Position numbers and translations under genes: made by a program. The notes below the pieces were generated by a model. It made no database searches. It was given only the letters and a program-made list of their open reading frames with translations, and had not been told where the DNA came from. Below are positions 52,401-60,419 of a DNA stretch of 64,000 bases, piece after piece (the stretch's first letter is position 1; the number at the start of each line of letters is the position of its first letter). Source of the stretch: Bryobacterales bacterium KBS 96 (GTDB lineage Bacteria > Acidobacteriota > Terriglobia > Bryobacterales > Bryobacteraceae); contig KB906767.1 of assembly GCA_000381625.1 (NCBI GenBank), positions 6,409,672 through 6,473,671 on the forward strand, given 5' to 3'.

Positions 52401-52685
52401 CTGCTGTGTGAAGTTCGGCGCCGTAACTTCGACACGATACACGCCAGGCACAAGCGACCGCGCGGCGAAGTTACCTTGTGCGTCCGACGTAACGTCGCGA
52501 GGCACATTCGTTCCTTTGTTGATGACTTTGACGCTAGCGTCGGGAACCACTGCCCCAGCCGGGTCCGTGATACTCCCAACAATTGTGCCGAGTTCTGTAG
52601 ATTGGGCCTGCAAAAACTGCGGGACGACTGCAAGAGCGACTACGAACAGAAATGACAGAAGAGTGCGGACGACGCGATACTGCAT
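49440..52685 (-). CDS. Oar-type TonB-dependent outer-membrane receptor
   Basis: The 1081-aa protein has a signal peptide (to about residue 28), a carboxypeptidase-regulatory (Ig-like) domain at 30-115 (GTIVGSITDPAGAVVPDASV), the conserved VELPLNGRNFNDLTRL at about 150, a plug region (QEFRISTNTGAQYG), and a 22-strand beta barrel ending in IQFALKLLF with aromatic terminal Phe. This is the acidobacterial/Oar family of TonB-linked receptors, thought to import large substrates such as peptides or oligosaccharides. No TonB box was recognised. A TPR gene is translated from its end, and divergent genes for an oxidoreductase operon begin 198 bp upstream (52686-52882). Confidence 0.92.
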   Translation of the reverse strand: MQYRVVRTLLSFLFVVALAVVPQFLQAQSTELGTIVGSITDPAGAVVPDASVKVINKGTNVPRDVTSDAQGNFAARSLVPGVYRVEVTAPNFTQQVQDNIKLDVSAAVTLNFHLTVGQVNQQVEVQAQGALLQTEESSVGTVISNTQIVELPLNGRNFNDLTRLTPGAVRGTSAGAETIQGETFAVAGDRSDNSYYALDGMYNNGSFFKTAAIHPSVDAIQEFRISTNTGAQYGAAAGANINIMIKAGTNQYHGTVYEFLRNDKFDSRNYFASNIPEFRQNQFGFTVGGPVQIPKIYNGHDKTFWFFNYEGTRIRRGNTSFQTVPTPAMIGGDLSHDQAGNVAPTIYNPYSTRVDPLTGNLIRDPFAGNIVPAALIKPYATAYANYWFPTTLLAGQTSNYVDTRSTARDDDQINLRIDQRLSDKNNFYARFSKSNLSETAPGNLPKAFQGTFNDYIGAVLNDVHLFNPSTILNFRFGYLRANLGQGPTEHFINVYRDAGLTNTPLNFRNFDYPINFGISGYAGPNLGNLVNGPDFTYQGSISLNKVIGRHSFTLGYDLTRLRIFHDSVFSNFGYTSTPTADPQNVNNSGQAFASFLLGLPSTASRIVGQDDLDLRQFLHHIYIQDDFKVNSKLTLNLGLRWEYDQWPHHIRGRLSGFDTLTGQFIWASTNPITGQPANVRPQIADPRYKDFAPRIGFAYLIAPNTTLRSSYGIFYNSNYSWEWSSSRGGWPFSVSDNLTGLNIPGSPLIPTEGLFLTFDPASSTPQNQHTVSRDLKTPYMQNWNLGVEHQFAQDVLLEINYQGSKGTHLSSFLNSNDAPPGPGDPDPRREWPFAGAFSELKNIATSRYQALTVKVEKRFSKGFSLLGSYAWSHSIDLNSEFGGSSPQNDACIKCDLGDSGFDQRQVFNASYVYVVPGAGSSNRLVKYALGGWEVAGITTLETGRALNIGINFDNANNGARSNAQRPDLVGDPFPSGFKSTYGPGGAFFNTGAFAVAPQYTFGNLGRNALHGPAFHNTDLGAFKNFNLTERFRLQFRAEFFNIFNNVNFSLPDNTLGDTTFGSITDTDTSQRQIQFALKLLF

Positions 52686-52882
52686 CCTAGTTCTCCCCCA
52701 GCTTCTAACTGTTTAGTACTAGCCTGCAAGAAGCGTATCATTACTATTTACGCCTGCCAAGGATTTTTTTGAGTCCTCCTTTCCAGGCAAATTCGATGGC
52801 GATATTGCGGATTCGTGGATAGAATAGCCCTTGACGGCGTGTAAAGAAGGTATAAGGGCAATTAACAGGAGCCGGCAGAGAG

Positions 52883-54523
52883 ATGAACCAGCTTCAAAAG
52901 GCTATCTCAGCCGGATTATTGGCGACAGGGATACTCTGGGCTGCTGTGGCGTCCCGAGCGTTACTAGTCCGCCAGGCACGACTTTCGATCGATAAGAACG
53001 AGTTTGGGAAGGCCCTTGCGCTTCTGGATGAGGGCAAAAAGATGGATGCCCGTGACGCGGAGATCTCATATCTGCGGGGCTACGTGCTGTACCGCCAGCA
53101 TGAGTTTGAAGCCGCTAAGGAAGAATTCAAGACAACAATCAATCTTGCGCCGCCCGGTCTTCAAAGCAGATATCTACTCGGGCGCATGGCCCAATTGCAG
53201 GGCCGGTACGGCGAAGCAATCCGCTGGCTTGAACCATGTGCCCGGGCTAATCCGCCCATCGAGGACGCGCCCGCGCGGATCAGCAAATTGTATTGGGATA
53301 CAGGCCAGGTGGAGGAGGCCCGGAGTTGGATCGCGAAAGCTCTTACTTTGACTCCGTGGGACGGAAGCTTACACTACAGACTCGGCCGCATTTACCAGCA
53401 AGCCGGACAGGGTGAACTGGCGAGCCGAGAGTTCACCGAAAGCATAAAGAGTAAGACGGCCGACGCGGAGGGGGTTCGAAAGCTGATGGAGTGTTCGAGG
53501 GCTTTGGCGTCGCACGACATGGTGTCTGCGCTCCGAATCCGCGGTGAGTTTCTCAATGACCCGCGGTTGGATCCGGACCTTCTGGTGGCGCTAGGAACCG
53601 ATTTCGCAACTGCGGGTGCGCTGGGGCAGGCAGTCGGTCTATACGAATTGGCCGCTGCCCGCGATTCCCAATCTTTTCAGGCTCAGTTTAATGTTGGGTT
53701 GGCAAAGCTCAATATGAAAGAACCGGCGGCGGCGGTGGCGCCCCTAAAGGCCAGCTTGCAACTTCTGCCGGTTTCGAAGCAAGCAAATGCGGCGCTTGCT
53801 CTGGCGTATGTCATGCAGGGAAAGTTCAAGGAGTCGGTGGATCCGCTTCAGGTAGCCTGGGAGGCCGACCCTGAAGACAGAAAAACAGCCGGACTACTGA
53901 GTCTCGCCTATTATCGAAGCGGCGCCGCATCGAAAGCCGTTCCGATCCTCCGGCAAACCCTCGAGAAATCCAAAGATGATCCCAAAGTTTATTTCCTCTT
54001 GATTGACTGCCTTAATGCAACAGAGAAGCAGGAGGAGGCCCTGGCGGTGTCCGATGAGGCGCTAAGGCTTTTCCCGGATCTTGCGAAATCCTGGCTTGGT
54101 AAAGCGCAACAGCTTGCCCGCCTTGGAAGATATCACGAGGCTGGACCACTGTTTGCGAAAGCAGCCGAACTCGCCCCTGGCGAGGTCGAGCCGTTGCTGG
54201 GCTTAGGCGAGGCGCAGCAAAAAGATGGCAAGTATCAGGCTGCTCTTGCATCCTATCAGCGGGCTTTGGAAAAGGACGGTGACCTGACCGCTACGCTCGG
54301 CGCCGCCAGGAGCCTGGTTTTCTTGAATCGTTTGGCGGAAGCACGCACCCTATTGGAGCAATCTGCTGTAAAGAACCGGAGCAGTAGCCAATTGCATTTT
54401 GAGTTGTCGCGAGTCTATGCGCGCCTGGGCGAGAAGGGGCTCGCAGAGGAGCAAACGCGGATTGTGCAGCAGTTGCGAGCGCAGACCGGACAAGAGGATC
54501 GGAGTGCGAGCGCTCCTCGATGA
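52883..54523 (+). CDS. membrane-anchored TPR protein
   Basis: The 546-aa product has a hydrophobic N-terminal segment (AISAGLLATGILWAAVASRALL, residues 7-27) and about 12 TPR units over the rest, with typical LGxxxxxxGxxxxAxxxxxxAL spacing (RLGRIYQQAGQGELASREF, LGKAQQLARLGRYHEAGPLF). It is most likely anchored in the inner membrane with the TPRs in the periplasm. The start ATG follows AGGAG. Its stop overlaps the CRTAC1 start by 4 nt (ATGA at 54520-54523), so the two proteins are produced together. Pairs of this kind are common in Solibacter-like genomes. Confidence 0.88.
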   Translation: MNQLQKAISAGLLATGILWAAVASRALLVRQARLSIDKNEFGKALALLDEGKKMDARDAEISYLRGYVLYRQHEFEAAKEEFKTTINLAPPGLQSRYLLGRMAQLQGRYGEAIRWLEPCARANPPIEDAPARISKLYWDTGQVEEARSWIAKALTLTPWDGSLHYRLGRIYQQAGQGELASREFTESIKSKTADAEGVRKLMECSRALASHDMVSALRIRGEFLNDPRLDPDLLVALGTDFATAGALGQAVGLYELAAARDSQSFQAQFNVGLAKLNMKEPAAAVAPLKASLQLLPVSKQANAALALAYVMQGKFKESVDPLQVAWEADPEDRKTAGLLSLAYYRSGAASKAVPILRQTLEKSKDDPKVYFLLIDCLNATEKQEEALAVSDEALRLFPDLAKSWLGKAQQLARLGRYHEAGPLFAKAAELAPGEVEPLLGLGEAQQKDGKYQAALASYQRALEKDGDLTATLGAARSLVFLNRLAEARTLLEQSAVKNRSSSQLHFELSRVYARLGEKGLAEEQTRIVQQLRAQTGQEDRSASAPR

Positions 54524-56244
54524 ATGCACCGGGAATATTATTGGTAGCATTGTCCGCGGCCGGCGCAGTTTTGCCGCTGTTTTCCATTCACGAAAATGAA
54601 CCGCCAAATGTGACTTTCGAAGATGTGGCGGGCAAAGCTGGCATCCGAACGCTAACCGTCTCCGGAGGAAAAAAGAAAAACTATGTACTTGAAGTAAACG
54701 GTAGCGGGATTTGTTGGTTCGACTACAACAACGACGGCTACGTAGATCTATACCTGGTGAACGGTTCCACCCTCGAGCAATTACAGCATAAGAGCCGGGC
54801 TCCTGGTAACGAGCACAATCATCTATATCGCAACAACGGCAATGGAACTTTCACCGATGTAACTGAGAGCGCACACGCGGAGGGAAACGGATGGGGCTTC
54901 GGATGCGCCGCCGCGGACTACGACAACGACGGCAACACAGATTTACTCGTCACAACCTTCGGGCCGAATATTCTCTACCACAATAACGGGGACGGTACGT
55001 TCACGGACGTATCGAACCGGTCGGGTCTGGCAGGAGGCAATATATGGCACACGGGAGCGGCGTTTGCGGATTATGATGGCGACGGATTGTTGGACGTGTA
55101 CATTGCTGGATATCTCGACTTCAATGTGCTTCATCCGGAACTGAAGACGTGCGAGTATCGTGGCGTTCAGGTGCACGCGTGCGGTCCCCTCGGCTATAAA
55201 GGCGCTCCCGACGCGCTTTATCACAACAATGGGGACGGAACATTCACAGACGTGACGATGAAGGCAAAGGTTGTGGACCGGGCTTTGTACTTCGGCTTTT
55301 CAGTGGTATTTGAAGATCTGGACGGCGACGAGCGCCCGGATATCTTCGTGGCGAACGATTCGAATCCGAACTACTTCTACCGGAATCGAGGCGACGGCAC
55401 ATTCGAAGAAAACGCAATGGCGGCGGGGCTCGCCTACAATAGCGATGGTAAGGAGATGTCCAGTATGGGCATTGCGGTAGGCGATTACGACAACGATGGG
55501 CGAACCGATTTATTCGTGACAACCTTTGCCAACGACAATTATGTGTTGTTCCATAACGACGGGAAAGGACTTTTCTCGGATATGTCGTTTCAATCGGGTG
55601 TAGGCGAGTCAACGGTTTCGTTTCTTGGCTGGGGCGCCTTTTTCGTGGATTATGACAACGACGGATTTAAGGATCTGTTTGCGGCGAACGGGCATGTGTA
55701 TCCGGAAGTAGATGGCAAACTGAATCGCGAGGTCTATCGTGAGCCTCTGCTGCTGTTTCACAATTCAAAGAATGGCAAATTTCAGGAAAGCGATGAAGCT
55801 GCCGGTTTGCGCCGTCTGCCTGCTCATTCAGCGCGAGGGGCGGCTTACTGCGACTATGACAACGATGGAGACCTCGACATCGCGGTATCGAATATCGATG
55901 AGCGGCCTCAGTTGCTCAGGAACGAAGGCGGTAATCGCAAACATTGGCTTGAAATGCGCCTCGTCGGGACCAGGAGCAACCGCGATGCCATCGGTGCGCG
56001 GGTAAAAGTGCGAGCCGGAGAAATCGTCCAGTGGGACCGCGTCCGTACCGGAGGCAGCTACATCTCAGGGAATGATCTACGGCTTCATTTCGGCCTTGAG
56101 GATCACGATTCGGCTGATTCGATTGAAATACGTTGGCCAAGCGGCGCAATAGAAAAGCTTGAGAACGTCCCGGCAAATCGGGTTCTCACGATTCAAGAAG
56201 GCAAGGGCGTCGTGCGCTCTCTGGCTCCTTCAAAGCCGTCTTGA
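54520..56244 (+). CDS. CRTAC1-family FG-GAP/ASPIC (UnbV) protein
   Basis: The 574-aa protein has an N-terminal hydrophobic leader, then FG-GAP-type repeats with DxDxDG calcium loops: DYNNDGYVDLYLVNG (about 65), DYDNDGNTDLLVTTFG (about 130), DYDGDGLLDVYIAGY, DLDGDERPDIFVAND, DYDNDGRTDLFVTTF and DYDNDGFKDLF. The ASPIC/UnbV domain occupies the end, with RGAAYCDYDNDGDLDIAVS and the DSADSIEIRWPSG signature. It forms an extracellular or periplasmic beta-propeller binding calcium. Its substrate or ligand is unknown. It is coupled to the TPR gene upstream. Confidence 0.93.
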   Translation: MNAPGILLVALSAAGAVLPLFSIHENEPPNVTFEDVAGKAGIRTLTVSGGKKKNYVLEVNGSGICWFDYNNDGYVDLYLVNGSTLEQLQHKSRAPGNEHNHLYRNNGNGTFTDVTESAHAEGNGWGFGCAAADYDNDGNTDLLVTTFGPNILYHNNGDGTFTDVSNRSGLAGGNIWHTGAAFADYDGDGLLDVYIAGYLDFNVLHPELKTCEYRGVQVHACGPLGYKGAPDALYHNNGDGTFTDVTMKAKVVDRALYFGFSVVFEDLDGDERPDIFVANDSNPNYFYRNRGDGTFEENAMAAGLAYNSDGKEMSSMGIAVGDYDNDGRTDLFVTTFANDNYVLFHNDGKGLFSDMSFQSGVGESTVSFLGWGAFFVDYDNDGFKDLFAANGHVYPEVDGKLNREVYREPLLLFHNSKNGKFQESDEAAGLRRLPAHSARGAAYCDYDNDGDLDIAVSNIDERPQLLRNEGGNRKHWLEMRLVGTRSNRDAIGARVKVRAGEIVQWDRVRTGGSYISGNDLRLHFGLEDHDSADSIEIRWPSGAIEKLENVPANRVLTIQEGKGVVRSLAPSKPS

Positions 56245-56324
56245 TTTATATATGATGGTGTCGATAGCAATGAGGCATCGGAGACTGGAAACAATGCCGG
56301 GCCGCCTCTAAAACCCCAAAGCCA

Positions 56325-56960
56325 ATGAAACGCAGAGTTGTCCTCCGCTCCCTGATGAGCATCCCAGCCGCAGTTGCAATTCCGGCGAACCTTTTTGCAC
56401 AACAAACAGAAGGAAAGACGGCTATCCGCGAGAAGGGTGTTCCGGCCGGACCTCCCGTGATTGCGCCGGGCCCGAGTGAGACACCGGTTACTCCCGTCAC
56501 TCGTGCGGACGCGGCAGCCGACATGATGATTAGAACTTTCAATGCGGAGCAGTTTTCCGCATTATCGAAGTTCAGCGAATTGGTGGCTCCCTCCCAGGAA
56601 GATGTTCCCGGGGCACGTGAGGGGGACGTTCCTGAGTTTCTCGATTTTTTAATCGGCGATTCCCCACAAGATACTATTCATTTGTATAGGCAAGGTCTCG
56701 ATCAGCTAAATGCCGAGGCTCGCCGAAGATATGGCAAACCATTTGGAGATATCGGGCCCGACGATGCTCAACCGATACTCTCGCCTTTGGACCAACCCTG
56801 GGAATTTAATGCGCCCAGCGAGTCACTTCCCAAGTTCCTTCGCACGGCGAGGGGTGACATCATCAAAGCGACGCTGAATTCAAGAAGCTACATTATGGCT
56901 GTGTCGCAGTCGCGTAGAAGTCGTCAAGGTTCTGGTTTGTATTGGTATCCCATTGAGTAG
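56325..56960 (+). CDS. gluconate 2-dehydrogenase subunit 3-like protein with Tat-type leader
   Basis: The 211-aa protein begins [20 protein letters not shown], a twin-arginine-type leader, and its mature part belongs to the gluconate 2-dehydrogenase subunit 3 fold ([19 protein letters not shown] at about 72-90, [11 protein letters not shown]). In such enzymes this small subunit carries the Tat signal and brings the signal-less flavoprotein to the periplasm. The GMC gene follows after 5 nt. It is preceded by an 80-bp gap with no gene after the CRTAC1 stop, so a second promoter may exist. Confidence 0.88.
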   Translation: MKRRVVLRSLMSIPAAVAIPANLFAQQTEGKTAIREKGVPAGPPVIAPGPSETPVTPVTRADAAADMMIRTFNAEQFSALSKFSELVAPSQEDVPGAREGDVPEFLDFLIGDSPQDTIHLYRQGLDQLNAEARRRYGKPFGDIGPDDAQPILSPLDQPWEFNAPSESLPKFLRTARGDIIKATLNSRSYIMAVSQSRRSRQGSGLYWYPIE

Positions 56961-56965
56961 AAAAC

Positions 56966-58531
56966 ATGCCCGGCAACGAATTTGACGTTTTAATCATTGG
57001 TTCGGGTGCGTCGGGCGGAACTGTCGCCCGGCGACTCACGCAGAAAGGCATTCGCTGCCTGATGCTCAATGCCGGACCAGCAGTTGACTTTCAACGTGAC
57101 CGGGTTTTGAAGAAAGTGTATGATTTGCCTTACCGCGGCTTCGGCCAGCCCGGGCGTTTCCCCGATTTGCGGTGGGCCGACGAGTACAACGGGAACGTCT
57201 GGGCGGACGCGAAAAAGAATCCCTATACATACGATCCAGGGCGGCCTTACGAATGGGTTCGCGTTCGCCTTGTTGGTGGACGCACATTGTTCTGGGGCCG
57301 ATGGTCTCTTCGATTGAGCGATTACGAATTCAAGTGCAAGGACCATGATGGTTTCGGCGAGAACTGGCCCATTGAATACAAAGATATTGCACCTTACTAC
57401 GATCGTGTGGAACCCATTCTGCGGGTGTCCGGCCGGAATGAGGGCTGGCCTCAATCGCCCGATGGAGTTTTCATCGAGGATAACTCTCCCGATAGCCGCA
57501 GTATTCAACGTTTCAAGGAGTCGGCAAAGCGCCTGCACATCCCCACAAGCAAGGCCAGGCTTGCCACCGGACAACTTGCCAGTTCTGTAAACCGGTTTCT
57601 TCCAGATGCGCTAGCCACGGGACGGCTGCAAATCGTGGCGAATGCCGTCGTTCGTGAAATCGCGATTGACCGCAATACTGGTTTGGCTAACGGGGCGCAT
57701 TTCATTGATCGAGAGACAAAGCAGCAGTACCATGCGAAAGCGCGCGCGGTCGTGCTGGGTGCATCCACGCTTGAAAGTACTCGCATCCTCTTAAATTCCG
57801 GCATAGCCAATTCGAGCGGAGTCCTGGGGCACTACCTTTTCGATCAGTTCTATATCACGGACGTAGTCAGTTGCGTGGTGCCGGAGGCTCGTGGTGGACG
57901 CCCCGCAAGAGGTCTGATGGGCGGCGACGGGTATGTGCCGCGGTTCCGCAATCTGAACGAACGCGACAAGCGATTCATTCGCGGTTACGCCTACGTATTT
58001 AATAGTGGAAACACGCCCAGTCATCAGTATCTGCCTGGGTACGGAGACTCGCTCCTGAAAAAAATCAACCAGATCGAGGGAGCCGGGTTCAGCGTGTGGA
58101 CTATGGGCGAGACGCTTCCCCGTTACGAGAATCACGTTCGCATCGACAACTCAGTCGTCGACGAGTGGGGCATTCCAGCTTTGCATGTCAGCCAGAAGTA
58201 CTCGGAGAACGAGTTCGCGATGGCAAAAGATTCGATGGAAACGGCGGAAGAATTGTGTCGTGGCGCCGGCTTCGAAGTCCTTACCAAACACTGGGAGATG
58301 ATTCCGCCCGGAGCGAGCATTCACGAATTGGGCACCTGCCGGATGGGAAATAATCCGAAGACTTCGGTTCTCAACAAGTTCAATCAGACTCACGATATTA
58401 AGAATCTGTTCGTTGTAGACGGGGGCGCCTTTGTGACCGGCGGCTCTCAAAACCCGACACTGACGATTTGTGCCCTTGCCATGCGGTCAGCCGACTACCT
58501 GGCAGAACAGATGCGTACGGGGGTGATTTGA
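56966..58531 (+). CDS. GMC-family FAD oxidoreductase (sugar/glycoside dehydrogenase large subunit)
   Basis: The 521-aa flavoprotein starts directly with the Rossmann motif [17 protein letters not shown] and has no signal peptide. Other features are [15 protein letters not shown] and [19 protein letters not shown], and a C-terminal active site with the catalytic His in [10 protein letters not shown] and the Asn in SQNPTLTI. It resembles large subunits of gluconate, fructose or glucoside-3 dehydrogenases. The small subunit upstream probably carries it to the periplasm by a hitch-hiker mechanism. Electrons would go to the pentaheme cytochrome encoded next. The exact substrate cannot be read. Confidence 0.92.
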   Translation: MPGNEFDVLIIGSGASGGTVARRLTQKGIRCLMLNAGPAVDFQRDRVLKKVYDLPYRGFGQPGRFPDLRWADEYNGNVWADAKKNPYTYDPGRPYEWVRVRLVGGRTLFWGRWSLRLSDYEFKCKDHDGFGENWPIEYKDIAPYYDRVEPILRVSGRNEGWPQSPDGVFIEDNSPDSRSIQRFKESAKRLHIPTSKARLATGQLASSVNRFLPDALATGRLQIVANAVVREIAIDRNTGLANGAHFIDRETKQQYHAKARAVVLGASTLESTRILLNSGIANSSGVLGHYLFDQFYITDVVSCVVPEARGGRPARGLMGGDGYVPRFRNLNERDKRFIRGYAYVFNSGNTPSHQYLPGYGDSLLKKINQIEGAGFSVWTMGETLPRYENHVRIDNSVVDEWGIPALHVSQKYSENEFAMAKDSMETAEELCRGAGFEVLTKHWEMIPPGASIHELGTCRMGNNPKTSVLNKFNQTHDIKNLFVVDGGAFVTGGSQNPTLTICALAMRSADYLAEQMRTGVI

Positions 58532-59013
58532 AGATCTGCTTGCTGGCGCTGTTTTCAGCCGTCGCAGTCTTCGCAGACGATCCGTCCACGGCGCCCATTC
58601 AACCGATTCCGTTCAGCCATAAACAGCACACGGTTGCGGCGCATCTCAAATGCAACGAGTGCCATAAAATGCCTGATCCCGGCGAAATACAAACGATACC
58701 GAAAGCGAAGACCTGTATGGCATGCCACCAGACCATCAAAGCCGATGGCCCCGACATTAAGAACCTCCGGGGGTACGCAGACTCTAACTGGCCCATCCCC
58801 TGGATCCGCGTTTACGAGATTCCGGGGTTCGTAAACTTCAGCCATAAGATCCACCTGGATCGCGGCGCGTCCTGTCAGACTTGTCATGGCCCAGTTGCAA
58901 AAAGAGATCGCCTTTGGCGGGAAACAGATATCAGCATGGGGGGCTGCGTAGCATGTCATCAGGCAAACAAAGCGTCCGTGGATTGTGGCTTCTGTCATGA
59001 TCTTCAGCATTAG
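58528..59013 (+). CDS. exported pentaheme c-type cytochrome
   Basis: The 161-aa protein starts with a leader ([15 protein letters not shown]) and has five CxxCH heme sites: CNECH, CMACH, CQTCH, CVACH and CGFCH. Two FSHKxH segments supply distal His ligands, as in the cytochrome c3/c7 family. The start is the TTG at 58528, overlapping the GMC stop by a TTGA, so it is coupled. It likely accepts electrons from the flavoprotein and passes them to the respiratory chain. The start was chosen because the longer reading from 58468 lies inside the GMC gene. Confidence 0.9.
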   Translation: MKICLLALFSAVAVFADDPSTAPIQPIPFSHKQHTVAAHLKCNECHKMPDPGEIQTIPKAKTCMACHQTIKADGPDIKNLRGYADSNWPIPWIRVYEIPGFVNFSHKIHLDRGASCQTCHGPVAKRDRLWRETDISMGGCVACHQANKASVDCGFCHDLQH

Positions 59014-59021
59014 GAGGTGAG

Positions 59022-59930
59022 TTGGTGGTCGAACTCTTGACGCGGCGCAGTCTGCTGAAGGCAAGCGGAGGCCTGCTGGCGCTCCAGAAGCACGACGCTT
59101 CCGACCGGCTTGGATTGAATTGCTTACTGGATTCGAACGAGACGTCTGCGCGGCGCACCCTTCATGCCGCACGCCAGGCGGGTTTCCGTCGGATTCAGGT
59201 GTACTTCGACTGGGTGCATGCCGATGAAGCTTACCTTCACGGTTTACCACGCTGGGTGAACGAGGAAGATCTGCAAGTGGACGTGCTTGGAGCCTACGTA
59301 AACTGCGTGGCACCGAGCATCCTTATCATGGGCACTCGCGCTCAAGACCTTGACCGGGCTATCGAGTTGGCGCCGGAACTCGGTGCCAAACGCTTGACTG
59401 CTTGGACCGGCGGGTACGGTCCGGCGCTTATGGCGGCAGACGCTCGGAACTTTACGCCGACCGCTTCGGACGCGATTTTGAGAACACTTGAACCACGGTT
59501 CAAACGACTGGAAGAGCAGAAGCTTCGGCTTGCGCTCGAATCCTACATCACATTAGCGTGTCCTGACGCGTCCAGCCTGCGACGACTGCTCGACCGTACG
59601 CCACACTTTATCAACGCAGTTTTCGACCCACCAAATCTGACACCCATCGCTCTGTATGGACACCGCGACGAGGTACTGCGCGAGATGTTGAAGACGTTAA
59701 AAGACCGGGTTGGCGTCGTGCATTGGAAGGACTTCCGACTGGCCAGAGATGGCCAATCTTATGATCTGCCAGGACCGTTGGGTGGCGTAATGAACTACTC
59801 GCTCTTTCTCAAATGCGTAAAGCAACTTCCTTCCGATACGCCGATCATGGCGGAGCATATCTCTCCAGCGCAGTATTCGGAATTTCGTTCGAAATTGAAG
59901 CCTATCTTTGTTCGTGCGTTGGCCGAATGA
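59022..59930 (+). CDS. sugar isomerase/epimerase-like TIM barrel with Tat-like start
   Basis: The 302-aa protein has the motif LTRRSLLKASGGLLAL near the N-terminus, a Tat consensus, and a TIM-barrel core of the xylose-isomerase/epimerase superfamily (ALESYITLACPDASSL, NAVFDPPNLTPIALYG, VVHWKDFRLARDG, IMAEHISPAQYSEF). Metal-type residues are Glu, Asp, His and Glu at these four places. It is the last gene of the oxidoreductase operon and starts 8 nt after the cytochrome stop, with a strong AGGAGGT. A role on the oxidised sugar (keto-sugar isomerisation or elimination) is inferred from context. The start is TTG at 59022; GTG at 59025 is an alternative. Confidence 0.85.
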   Translation: MVVELLTRRSLLKASGGLLALQKHDASDRLGLNCLLDSNETSARRTLHAARQAGFRRIQVYFDWVHADEAYLHGLPRWVNEEDLQVDVLGAYVNCVAPSILIMGTRAQDLDRAIELAPELGAKRLTAWTGGYGPALMAADARNFTPTASDAILRTLEPRFKRLEEQKLRLALESYITLACPDASSLRRLLDRTPHFINAVFDPPNLTPIALYGHRDEVLREMLKTLKDRVGVVHWKDFRLARDGQSYDLPGPLGGVMNYSLFLKCVKQLPSDTPIMAEHISPAQYSEFRSKLKPIFVRALAE

Positions 59931-60075
59931 TCGAGAGCGCTTCGGCTATGGTGGTTTTCTGACTTTCGGCGCTTAGTTCTCCTCCACGTATGGTCCAGGA
60001 ACCGGATCTGCTTGGATCCGGCAGTGCCCGGCGAATAGCTGGGGAGAGAATAGCGGACAGCCGTATTACTCGGTC

Positions 60076-60240
60076 TTGCCCCGCTCGCGACGCGCGCTGG
60101 CGGCTTCCGAGCATCAACAGAAGCAGATTGAGCAATGGTTGGCGGCACTGGGCACACCGCAGCAGGCCGCGTTCCGGTGCCGCATCGCTCTGATGCCCGG
60201 CCGAGGTGAATCGGAAGTAGCGATCGCCTCTAAGTTGCAG
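60076..60240 (+). pseudogene. IS630-family transposase remnant (N-terminal helix-turn-helix)
   Basis: The frame LAASEHQQKQIEQWLAALG followed by TPQQAAFRCRIALMPGRGES and EVAIASKL matches the first helix-turn-helix of IS630-type transposases. No start with a ribosome site is present, and the frame loses family character at about 60240; the DDE part is missing. It is interpreted as a decayed fragment left by earlier insertion events next to the IS21 element. The downstream 60241-60495 has no further recognisable gene. Confidence 0.55.
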
Positions 60241-60419
60241 CCTAAGGGCCGTGTATTCCGCTGCCGTGCCGACGCTCCCAACCGTGATCTTTACTCCCGC
60301 CAGTACTGCGTGCGGGTTCCGGGGGAGGCGAACGGATTTTCGCGATAGCCCGGAATCGTGTTCACCTTCACGCGGAAATCCGCAATAGACGCTGATTTCG
60401 GTATTCGAAGGCGGCCCAG

